In this document: one piece after another, positions 13,532-25,300 of the stretch
Layout: the number at the start of each line of letters is the position of its first letter
Position numbering within the stretch: the stretch's first letter is position 1
Source of the DNA: Gymnorhina tibicen
Lineage: Eukaryota > Chordata > Aves > Passeriformes > Artamidae
Assembly: GCA_013399875.1 (NCBI GenBank)
Contig: VXAZ01007538.1
Coordinates: 372,001 to 436,000 of the forward strand
Direction: 5' to 3'
DNA: 64,000 nucleotides
The notes under the pieces: model-generated
The model's input: the letters and a program-made list of their open reading frames with translations, nothing else
The model's database searches: none
Told to the model about the DNA's origin: nothing
Made by a program: the position numbers and the translations under genes

Positions 13532-16500
13532 GGTTTTTTCTTTTTTATTGTTACATTTATGAACCTATCATCTCCCTTTCTCGCCAGGTTCAGTTATAAT
13601 ATCATCTGCCAATGTAGTTTTGCCTTTAGCTGAATTTCTCTGAATGCATTCTCATATAATGCAACTAGAGCTGGTCCACTGGCCATTGACAATAACTGTC
13701 CCATCTCCTGTTAACTTCAGGCTAACCAAGTAAAAAGCATTTCTGCGTCATTTCCTTTGGAAAATAAAACTGTCTGTAAGGCTCATTTTGTTTCAAATGC
13801 AGAGTTTACAGTGAGTCTTTATATCAGTAAAATACTGAAATGAGCCTTGCTGACCTAGTAAAATGAAAATATGCCACTCTGGTGCTCTCATGTGACCACA
13901 GGAGTTATCCTAGGGTGTCAGGATAGTGTGTAGAAGAAGGATTAGGTTCTCTGTTCTAGGTTTTACGTAGGCTTAACATATATTTGATTTGCTTCCCATG
14001 CTGACCCCTTGCCAATAAGAAATTAATTGGCCTGTTCTGGTATGTCTGACTCCTTATTTAGGCAGCTGTGGTGAACTTTCATATTAACTTAAACGAAGGA
14101 AATCGAAGCCCCAGTGGCACACATAGCCACTGGGTGATTTACCAGCAGCATTTTGATTAAACTGCAGGTAAGGGACTAAGTTATCACAAATCCCACAGCT
14201 ATATGGAAATAAGGCAAGTGCTCATCGAGGTGCACCTTTAAAAAGACAGCCTTTAGGAATGGGATATGCCTCTGCATTGTGCATTGTATAACCATACATA
14301 GCTTAGAAATTCTGAAGGGAAATGAATATGAGAAGCTCAAAAAAAATGTTAAAAGCTATGTTTAAGGAACGATCCTTTGAATCAATTTTCCCTGGGACAA
14401 ATGGTCATTAATACTTGTCTATTTAATTTTTATCAAGCCAGGGGGATCTGTTTTAATTGTAACAAACCACTGGCAGAAATAACACTTCTCAAACACGTTT
14501 TTAAAAAATCATAATTAATTCTCTCTCTAGCTAGCCAGTAAGACAACAAGCAAAGTGCTACGGAAATTCTCCAGCCTTTTATACTTATTTGAGTTGAAAT
14601 GACAGAAATTTATAAACTGGTGGGTTATGAAAATTAAATTAAAGCAAAGCAATCATATTTCTAAATTAGCTGTGGTGTAATACATGTGCATTCTAATTCT
14701 GTCCCTAAACTTTCGTCACAGCCTAACTGAAAGCAGCTTTTTACAAAAGTTTGGGAGAACCAACACACATGTATGTTAAAAAGTAACAGACATTTACTTC
14801 ATGCAACAGAAGGCTTTAATAAAAATTGGTCTTTTATTGTTGTCGTTCTCAATCCCATTGCAGGTGTACAGCATCTCTTTAACACAGGCTCCAAAAGCAT
14901 CCACAGAGACAGCATTTGCCTGCAAACCTCTTCTTTTAGTACAGCAAAATACATTCAGTATCACTGACAATCCCTGAATAGGAATACCAACGTTAGGATC
15001 CACAAATATGGTAAACATATGAATGTTCTACTACATGGTTTAATGTGGTGGAAATCTGTACAATCCTTCATCTTTGAATTTTAGTGGCATTTTTTCCCCC
15101 AACCCTCTGTGTCAAACTTATTGCTGAAATTATTTGGCTTTCTTAGGCAGAAAACTATTTTCATTTGTATATAGCAGCACTTTCCTCCATAACAAACAAG
15201 AAGTGACTACTTCCAATAGAAATGTATTTAATGTAATGTATCGAGCTCGTGGAGTATTTTTAGTACATTCCCATCAAAAGAAGATGAAGTACATTTCATA
15301 AATCTATCCAGTTCTTCTGAAGCCAACTCTTCATTTTCTTCTTCCTGTTCTGGCTTGGCTTTTTCTGGCTGCTTTGAAGCACATTTGGTCATGACTCTTT
15401 TTCCCTGGAGAAATCAGAACTTCTCCTGTTTTTAAAAAAGTGGATGAATTAGATGAGAAATATCCTGGAGCAACTAAAAGTTCTGACCAAATATACCACT
15501 GAAATAAATGGAAACATTTTTCAAGAGGCAATTAGATCATGTTTTTTGAGATAATTCTCTGAAATCCCATACAGAGGAGGAAGCTGGGGGAAAGTGAAGC
15601 ATTCTGGGGGCTTTCAGTCCCTTGTACTCATCATATTTCGGGTTGTTGTGAGAAGTGAGGAAGTTCAGTCTGTTTTACACAAATCAGTGGCAAAAGCCCT
15701 AACTTCCTTCATAAATTCCTAAATTAAAATACAGATGAGTTTATTGAGAGCCCTGCATTTGGCCCAGCCTTCCAGCCTCTGGTGGCAGCACAAACCTACA
15801 TGTGCCACTGGAGAGCTCACACGTGTGAGAGAGGGAGAAAGGAGCCAGAGCAATAATAAAGACTTTTTGTTTCCTTTCATAAAATTGTCCATAGACGAAG
15901 AATTACTGCAAAATCTTTGCATGGAATGTACAAATTCCTGCGTCTTTCCTCAAGCTGGGTGAAGGGAAGAACCACTCTTGTACAGCAACCAGGCCGAAAT
16001 GTTGTAGCAGAAACACCTGCGAGATTACAAGACGGGGGTTTTAGGGCATACCTGTCCGGTCTTGCATCACGGGACTAATTTGTCTTGTTATAGCCTCCCT
16101 ATTGAAACCATGGAATCATTCATAACTGTATCAGAAACAGGCTTTTTTACAGACAAACCTGCATTCTCACTTATTTCAAATATTTTAGTACATGAAAACA
16201 CATCCTGGCAAAAAATGATCCAAATTAAAGCAAGACAGGTAATTATATCCAAGTTCAAAACTAGATATAAAGGAAAGATAAAGATACTTTAAATCCTATG
16301 TTTTAGGCAATTTTAGATGTTTTTTTAAAGCCAGAATAAAATTCTGGACTTTGTACAATTTGCCCTGCAGAATGTTGTTTTTCTCTTTTCTGGGCTGACA
16401 GGAGCTTATTTCAGAAACAGCATACTAATCTTAAAAAAAAAATTATTTTGCAGCATTAACTTTATGTATATAATTGAACTTCTGATTTTTTTCTTGTAAT

Positions 16501-19500
16501 GACAAGTGAAAGGTCCCTAGCATGATTTTCACTTGCTGTATTTACTGCTTTCTTAGAAGAAAGAAATAAAATTTATGGATTTGTCAGCTTTTGCAACTAT
16601 TGTTCAGAAGTAAATGTTCATTTAATTTGTCTAATTTTGTATTTTCCTTGCAACCATCTTCAGGATGGTAGATTTGACTGAGGAACCCCTGTTGTTTTAA
16701 CACAGACCTGGTTAGCTTAGCCAAAGATGCAAAGTTTGCTGAGGCAATAGTGAGTTTATCCAGATGCATTCTTTCATATTTTTCCATGCTTTAAAACACA
16801 GATTTTTCAAAAGGGCTGAACTAAGTATACTTCAGTAGGTTGCTTTCTCTTCTCTTGCAAAAGGTAAAAATAAGTATACTGTAAACACAATTTTCTGGAA
16901 CTAGCAAGACCACACAACTACTGAATTAATGAAATATTGTTGGTTTTGACTGAGCAGATAGAAAACTAAAAGCAAAATATTTATTCAGTCTGGTATGTTG
17001 GTTTATAAAACTGTATGGTCTCTTCTGGAAACTTTGATACATTTGAATGCTTTTTTTTCTGAAATAACTTGACTAGCTCTATGCAAAAGCTCGCAAATGA
17101 CAGAAATTATAATTTCAGTCAGTAAAGTCACAAAATTACACAAATCATCAAAATATTATCCCCAAAAATCACCATATATTAATAACTTTTAGAAATATCT
17201 CAATGGGGATTTTTTAGCTTGCAGCAGTGAGAATGAATCTGGGACTCATAAGCATCTTCTCAGTTTTCAGCAAATAAAAGCCATTCTGTCCTTTTGGAAA
17301 TATCACTGTGTGAGAAGGTATTCGGGAAAATAGTAGAGCAGCTGAATAGTGAGAGTGGGGAATGACAGGCCCATTTGGCAAAATGTTTACAAAATGGATG
17401 TAGAAAATATAAGTCTCTTCAAATTCATGCTGAACCCACTCTTTAGTGGCAATGACTACTTAGGAGATTTAAAACCGTGAAGAAGGACCTAAGTTTGTAT
17501 TTCTTGCAAATTGTAAAGATTGCTCTTCTGATTCAGTGTTTCTCAGGCTATTTTTAAATTTACATGCTTGAAAAAGCATCTTCTCTTAAAAAAACACTAA
17601 TCCTCACAATCCCTACCTCCTCAGCATTTGAAATAAGGGATGTCTTTTATTCCAGGATATTAATAATTTTTCATATTAAAACCATTCCCCAAGTCTCTTA
17701 ATTTTCTCCCTTCTCTCTGTCTGTGTCTTCCTGAGAAATGCTTTAAAAGACAAAAAACTATTTCTTAAGCAAACTGTGAAGAGGATTTAATGACACATTG
17801 ATCTTGCACATTTTCTGAGAATAATATAATTTAAGTAGGTTTTTTTCCTGAAAGATTAGAAAAATAATATGAAAAGTTAATTTAATAGCTGGTGGAAAGC
17901 AAGAGAACCAATGGCATTGCTTCCAACACTTTCCAGTTCTGTAACTACAGCATCTTGGTCAATAACCCAAAAACTTAACTCAATAATGTTCTTCCAATAA
18001 TACTGCACTGTTTGGAGTAATGGCTGCCTGGAAATCTGTTTTCCTGCTATGAAGCAGGGGCAAAAGTGAATGTATTTTGTCTGCATTATTTATAGTATTA
18101 ATTTGATAAATAAATCCCTTCTTTATGTCTCATTGCAGTAGATTTATTTCCCACTCTTTGACACACCTTTCTGCAGGTGGTGCTAGCTCTGAACAGAGTA
18201 TGGCAGACATTGGTTTTCTTTTTATGAAACTGAAATGTGAAGTAATAGATGCATAATAATAAGATATTATTATCAAGTCGCATGTTTTACTACTCTGCTA
18301 TTTCTATTACTACCCAGTGAGACACTTACTAAACAGAGGAGTTTGGCAAGTGCCAATACTGTGTTACAGTATTAGACGTACAGGCTGGTAGGTGGTGGGA
18401 GCTGGGAAAAGTGTTAGGAGTGAGGTTTCTACCACAGTCTCCCTCTAAAAACAGTGCTAAGCGAGCAGGGGGAGTACAATTCTCACTTTCTCCCTCTTCG
18501 TTTAGTCAGTGTTATGATGGCTTGCCTGTGCTCTGGCTGGTTCTTGGAGTCTTTTATTACCATTTTTTTCACAACCTCACCTATCTGGTTCACCCTTCTG
18601 GCTTTCCTCTAAAAAGACGTGTAAGAACCACAGATCAAGAGTGCAGTCTCGGCTTGGGTTTGATGAAAGCGTGTACCAGGCTGCACACATGTTAACATGG
18701 ACTTCTCATTCACCCATTCTTTTATTAACCCCTTGTCAGATGAGTAGTGAATTAACTAAGTTAAAAAAATGCTATTGCTGCAGTTAGATGTTGTGATGCA
18801 GCTCTATTTATTTATTTATCTTTTTTTAAAAGTGAAATGTTCTGTTCGCCAACCCAAACAATTATTTCCTTCTTGTTGTTATCAAAGCATCTTCCCACTA
18901 GACTTTTGTCTGAAAATTTTCTCTTCTTCTCAACTTTTCTTCTCTGTGTGCCTGGGCAATGGGGCATTCTTCTAATCTTCTCAGTTTCTTTACTTATCCC
19001 CTCAAATACAGCTCCACCTCAAAACACCTTCCATTTGTCTATATTTTGGTTTGGGTGTATGAAAAAACTTTGTAGTGCTTTGTTTTTTCTCTTTTTTTCT
19101 TTTGTTTTTCTTTTTTTTCTAAACATATCCGGAAATCAACTATATCTGTTTATCTCCAAAAACTTCAAGGATTGGTATACACACACCATAGCAACTCTTA
19201 CTCCTTTCTGGGGTGTCATTACCTGAAACAGATGGTAGAGGAAAGCTGGAGTCCTGCAGGATGTTTTCCCAGAGGAAGGCAATTGCTTTTAGTAACAGCT
19301 GGGCAAATGTCAATTTCTGACTCACAAGACACATATTTCATTAAAAACAAAAAAAGGAAAAATCTTATTTGGAGGAAACAGCTTCTCAGACTTTTCTGCA
19401 GAATAAAAATGCTGAAATTTCTGTCCAGAATTCTAAAATCACGTTCAGAGTTTTATAGTCCCACTTGCAGTCTTCCCAGATACATCTATTTTTTTATTCC

Positions 19501-21262
19501 CATGTACATCCTTACACAGAAGAAAAACCTTACAGAAGGCCTTGAAAATTTCTCACTTATGCTGGAAACAAAAAAGAAAAGCTACTCTGATAAGTAATAA
19601 AGAAACAACAATAATTTCACGCTGAATATGGAAAATATGCTTGAGTTAACACGAGCTCTACTCCGTACTCCAAGGCTTGTGGACATTCTGGGCCCAAATC
19701 TCTTCTTGGCCCTGTGCATAATATTAGAACATTTAAAAGGAATAGGACTGTCCCAAATCAATTTGAAACTTCTTTAGAAAACTCTTTGGAAGCTGGAATA
19801 CATCCTCTTATGCTTAAAAAACTATGATTTTCTTCTGAAACGAGGCCAAAATCTACTTCCTACTGCAGTGTATGAATGCATCTAAAATGACTTAAGCATG
19901 TTTCTGTACACATAGCTCAGCACATCAATCCAGGTCTTGCCTATGTGCCAGTTAGAGGCTCAAGTGTTTGCAATTATGTCTGTATGCTTGGAACAAGGGA
20001 TCTGGCACAGACTTCTCACTACTTAGCCCAAATTAACATCACTGAACTCATTTAAGGCATTTTGGCTTCATACTTGAGAAAGCGGGGACAGAAGTGAGCC
20101 TAAAGTGTGATTTGATGCTGAGGCAGTTTGATAATGAACGTGTCTCCTCACTGATGTCCGGATATCTGAAAAAGTAGATCAAGCTCCGAAGCAGTCTTTG
20201 TTCACCAGTGTACCCTCGCCCTCTGCTTCAGCTGGAACATGGTGTGCAGTGCAAACTTGGGCCAAAGAACTCATCTTGAACTTATGAGTTGTTTTATTAT
20301 TATTTTAGGTTATTATAGTAGTATCTTACACAATCACTGTGTGTTATATTAAAACATTACTAGTAATATATTAATATAATCAATACCTTTATTATTTTTT
20401 TTGAATAAAAATATTTTTATAATATTTGGCCCTGCTCCACTGAGAGAAGAGGTTTGTTACCGAAGTCAGAAGTAGAATCACATACTTGGACAAACTGCAG
20501 TGGTGGTAGAAAAAGATAGAACCAGAAAAAGTAAATTATCTTTATTCTTACACAGGGCAAGGCTTTAAATCACTTTAAGCACAAGTGGTGATTAAAATTA
20601 GTTTGTAAGGATAAAGTCCAGGCATCTCTGAAGCCATAAGGTCTTATGTTTATTTTTTCCATACTGACTTCAGAAGAGAAAGAAATCCCAAAACGTAGAA
20701 GAGCTTTCAAATAGTAAATTAACTACTGAAGTGGAACAAGGACTAGCCATACATCAACAGAAATGACTTGAGCACAGATAGAGTCTCCATCTAGATTAGA
20801 GAAGTGCTCAGCTGAGAAAGCCAAAAGAATTAAAGAGTGACGAGATGGACAAAGACCAGACAGATCCTGAAATAAACTGTAATCAGACACATTTGCTGTG
20901 TTAGAAATATAGTACAAGATTACCTGGTGTGATTGGCACAGCAGCACGTGCTGCAGCTAACTGTGCTGCATGGCTGTGTGCAGCAGTAGACGTTGGTCCA
21001 TGTGACTTTACTCAAACTCTTATAATCACATTGGAAATGCAACATATTCTTTCAGTGCCAGAGCTGCTGTGCAAAGGCAGCACTAAATTTCACAACATAG
21101 TTCATTTCCAGGCAATCCAATAAATTAACATTTAATGAACATATGGGGTTTTATAATAAAGAATATTTCTAAGCAATAGAAGTTCTTTGATCCAGCTTCT
21201 TATATGATTTATTTTTGTAATAACAAAGTGGAAGGAAATGAACATTTCATCATTCTCAAGTC

Positions 21263-21268
21263 TTTATT
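21263..21268 (-). promoter_or_regulatory. HTR7: Candidate polyadenylation signal for short HTR7 transcripts
   Basis: AATAAA on the minus strand, about 356 nt past the TAA of exon 2. It would serve an unspliced, b-like 3' end. No strong GU-rich element is evident after it, and AATAAA is common in AT-rich DNA, so the assignment is tentative. Confidence 0.25.
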
Positions 21269-21618
21269 ACAGCAAAGAATTTCTGGGACACAAGATGCAT
21301 CCAACGTTCAGACCTACTAAACATTTTTTGGGCCAAACAAATGGGTTAGGCCAGTTTTGCTTTTTCCTCACTAACAGCTCAAACATCCTGCACCACACTT
21401 CACTTTCCTCCTTTCTTATATTCCTCTTACACCCAAATTCTTTAGATGATGGTCTTGTTTTGCCAGGCTGATTAAGACTGGTGGGCTCTACCTTGCTCCC
21501 TTCCCTTGATGACTGCATTAACAGTGCTCAAGTCTGGTTCTTCCTTCAACTCTTCTTTCGAATCTGTGGGGAAAAAACTAGTGTGATAAAACAAGAGATT
21601 ATCACAGTAGAGGATGAG

Positions 21619-21629
21619 TGACCTTACAG
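21619..21629 (-). promoter_or_regulatory. HTR7: Tandem 5' splice donors at the HTR7 C-terminus
   Basis: On the minus strand the sequence CTGTAAGGTCAC contains a consensus donor (GTAAGG, exon end 21628) and a second GT five bases downstream (GTCACT, exon end 21623). The five bases between them complete the in-frame TAA. In mammals an alternative donor of this kind distinguishes 5-HT7(a) from the truncated 5-HT7(b). The second donor is weak by consensus, so use of both is inferred. Confidence 0.6.
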
Positions 21630-22374
21630 AACAAATTCTGGCTTTTCTGCAAGCTTCAGAGCCTCGTGCATCCCAGCGGCTGAGAGTTTGCGGTTGATAT
21701 TCCTGTATCTGCATTGCAGCAGGTTGCGATAGGTTGTCCTCAGGTCCCGATTGAAGAAGGCATATATAAAAGGGTTAATGAGAGAGTTTGCATAGCCCAA
21801 CCATAGAAATGTTCTCTCCACCCAGAGTGGGATACAGCTGCAGGCTGTACCACAGATAAAGGGCCTTGCAGTTGAGAGGAGGAAAAAGGGCAGCCAGCAG
21901 ACTGTGAAAGCCCCAACAATAATCCCAAGGGTGGTAGCAGCTTTCTGTTCTCTTTTAAAGATGGAAATGTTTTTCTTGTCATGCTTTAGGAGTCGTGAAA
22001 AATTAGTACATTCTTCAGATTCCTTGTGCAGTTTTACAACTCCATTCACAGAAATCCCTTCCATTTCTTCCAGACGGGGAAAACCAGTAAACTTGTGTTT
22101 AGCAGCACTCCTCCTGGCAGCTTTATAAATCTGATAGTACATGAAAAGCATCACTGACATTGGAATATAAAATGCAACTGCTGTGGAGTAAATGGTGTAG
22201 CCAAAGTCTTGACTGATGAGACAAACCTTTTCATCATTTACATTCTGGGCCCAGCCGAAGAGCGGGGGTATGGTGATAGAGGCAGATAAAAGCCAGACAC
22301 ACAGGATCATTTTGGCCATACACTTCCCATTCTGCCTTACTGGGTACGTAAGAGGTCTTGTTATTCCCAGGTAC
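21624..22374 (-). CDS. HTR7: HTR7 coding exon 2 (ICL2 to C-terminus)
   Basis: The acceptor is CGTTCCAG|G, so the exon begins at 22374 and supplies the last base of Arg176, then YLGITRPLTYPVRQNGK. It carries ICL2, TM4, ECL2, TM5, a long ICL3 (about residues 256-320, with the charged KREQKAATT segment at its end), TM6, TM7 and helix 8. It ends at AEKPEFVL followed by TAA at 21626-21624. The stop codon overlaps a splice donor: CT|GTAAGG ends the exon at 21628, and a second GT five bases on would end it at 21623. Reading through gives the b-type tail; splicing at the first donor would extend the tail with a further exon. Confidence 0.96.
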
Positions 22375-25300
22375 CTGGAACGATAACACAGAGTTACTAT
22401 AGAGGGCAGGGGTTAACTGTTTAAAGTTGTTTCACGTAGTCTGCCCTAAACCAAAATCTTTGGCTAAGTTTTCTGTTTTGTAATTTTCAGTCCTCGCTTT
22501 GCACGTATTACCAACTTGTAAATTCACGTGTCTTTCACGTTAAAATTTATAGTGTTAGTATTCTGTATAAAAGGTCTTTTATTCCTGAAGGAAATCTTCC
22601 ATTGGCCATAACAGGTGTGATTTTCATGAATCTGTTCAATCTTCATGCACATAAAGCATGCTTCGGCTTTTAAGGAAATTCTGAAACCTAAATTTTGTTT
22701 TGCTAACTTATGAAATCTTGGAGTATAGAAAATTCTCATTCTACAAAGCCATCCACCTTTTGTATTGAGTGGATGGTTATAACAAGCAAGCATTCATCTT
22801 CACTCTTCTGATGTATTCAACAGTTAGGAAGAGCCTTGCCACTAAGCTGAGATGATGAGTTGTCTTTCTTTCCTTCATGTTTCAGACAGGAATAACAAAC
22901 TGCAAACTTATACTAAGAATAGATTATTTCAGTACTAAAACAATTTTTTTTCGCATTACTTAATTAGAAAAAAACTATGTCTATTCAATGTCCAAACTTT
23001 TACTGAAGAAAATAAAAATCTATCACAGCTCCAGAGTCACAGAATCAGCAGGTTGGAAGAGATCTCTAAGATCATTGAGTCCAACCCATGCCCTAACACC
23101 TCAACTAAACGATGGCTCCGAGTGCCACATCCTATCTTTTTTTAAACACATCCAGGGATGGTGATTCCACCCCAGGAGACCTGGGGAAGAAAACACAGTT
23201 TTACAGACAAGAAAAATATTTCTAATGGGTCAATTTTTCATAGAAAAAAAATTAAGCCTGTTGACAACTTTTATATTTCCTAATTTGTGGTATTTTAAAC
23301 TAAGTATCTTTTCATAATTACAAAGTATTACTATGTCTCTATATAGCTGGAAAAGAATATCCTAAGTTTGAATTTACTCTCAACTATAGAAAATGTCAGT
23401 ATTTCCTCTCTAAAAATGGGAATTTTCTCTCAGATGGAATCAGATGCCTTTATTTAGACCTAAGAGTTTTAGTTTCAATTTTGGCTTCTGCTCAACTGGA
23501 ACTTACCTATGAGCTACTGTTAATTTCTCGAATTGTTCTTTTTCACTTCCTCCAAAAGAATTTTGAGAAAATCCATGTGATTTGGTTTTTTACTTGTAAA
23601 AGAAATGATTTCAAATCAAGTTTCTGAATAATGTTTTGGTTTCAAGAGCTACCAGTGTTCACTCACATGGTGAGGGTTCTGGATGGTTACAAACAAGAAC
23701 TGTAGTAATGTGATTAAAAATATTTTGGGGGAGCAGGTTTTCTCTGTCTATTCACTTTTAGCACATCAAATATGAGATTTGCCTGGCTCTGTGGAATGTT
23801 GCATTGTTGACTTTACTGCAATGCACTAAATTACGGCCAGTGCTCTTGCTTTATAACAGCACTCAGGTATGCTACAGTTATGGAAGTAAAAGAAACATCA
23901 TTTAATGATCTGTTCTGATGATTATCAACAATCCTTCTCAACCATGTCATCAATTTTATATTGCTGTTATGACAAGTGTTACACAAAGGACAGACTGGTT
24001 TATTGTGCCCTATTCTTGACAGGCTGCACAAGTAAATTACAGCAGGCCAGTATTTTGCCAGTCTGTGCCTGGAGGGGCCGTGAACTAAGAATTCTCACTG
24101 GAATTGTCTGGGATCAGAGCAGTGCAATCCATGGACCATGCTGTTAAAAAGGGCTGCTTCTTGTGCCTGTCAGCACCAGCATTAAAATATTGTCACTGGC
24201 CCAGCTCCAGCTGCCACAGACATCATGCAGAGACCATGGAGAGTTCTGTTTTACAGCACCATGGCCAAAACCATTTTCACTCCCAAGGAGCCAAGGGTGT
24301 TCCAAGGTGCTCCAAGATATGGAAGAGAAGAGTTAGTGCAGTGAAATTTCAGTTTAACTGAAAGGGTTACTTAAATTTTTTACTTGATTTACTTAAAGGA
24401 TACATCACACTGCTTTAAGCAATGCAACTGCAGCAAGGGTGAGTTATCAGCTGCAACCTTTCTGGGACAAGAGTGGCCTACCCTCAAAATTTCTCTAAGA
24501 ATAGCACAATTTAGGTACAAAACAGTTAAACACATCCTCTGTGCACAAAGACTTCTTGTCATTTACGATGTGTTGTTTTAAAAAAAATCCTTAAGAAGTT
24601 GGTCTGCCTTCCTGAAGTATGCACTTCTCTAGCTGTTACCCAATTGGTCACTAAAAATAACACACTTTTGAGGTGAACTTTATTATGTAGCTAAAAAAGT
24701 TAAGCTGGATTTCTGTAAAAATCGGATCTGTGGGCTGCATACTCTGCCTACTGATGAATTCTCATGCACCAGAATATAACAAAAAGAATTCATGAAAGCA
24801 TAAGTATACTGAAAAGAATTTAAATTCATTAGTTTTGCCCTGGCATCACTTTTTTTGGAGAGTATCTTTTCTTCAGAAATGCTATTTGAAATTAAAATAT
24901 GTTAATTAACATAAAAATACACCAGCATCCTTTCTGCCTTATTCATTTTGCTAAATGTAGTATGATAGGGGGAAAGAAATCAGCAGGCACAAATGAAGGA
25001 ATGTTATCTTTTAATCTCTCTATATGAAATCCATTACCCTTGAAAACTCATTTGCAATGTCAAAATAATGTAAATCACTGCTGTTGTCTAATACACTAGA
25101 GAGTGTTCAGGGCTTAATAGATTCATGAACTTCAAAAATATTGTGTCAAATTCAGTGGGAAAATATGCTTTGTAATGCTTAATATTAAACTAGTACTTTA
25201 ATAGAAAGTACTGAAGGTAAATCAGCTGAACATAACATATTCAAGTATAAGTAACACCTTGAGGTCTTATTACTGGGAAAGAATGAAGTCAGAGTCCCTA

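Larger units (their letters stand above)
508..21262. other. Gene-poor region downstream of HTR7
   Basis: About 20.7 kb of mostly AT-rich sequence with no recognisable conserved exon, RNA gene or autonomous element. Local GC-rich patches occur at about 10160-10380 and 11105-11195. The longest frames (135 codons at 2238-2645 minus, 151 codons at 10120-10575 plus) have no identifiable domain and are within chance expectation for this length of DNA. Confidence 0.6.

Noticed and set aside
14794..15018. 74-codon minus-strand frame with an internal TTTGCAG acceptor-like site, considered as an HTR7 tail exon
   Set aside because: The sequence after the acceptor does not resemble any known 5-HT7 tail.
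15331..15531. Minus-strand GKKSHDQ resembling the RKKGHDS end of 5-HT7(a)
   Set aside because: No preceding NADYC-like residues and no stop at the right place; chance similarity.
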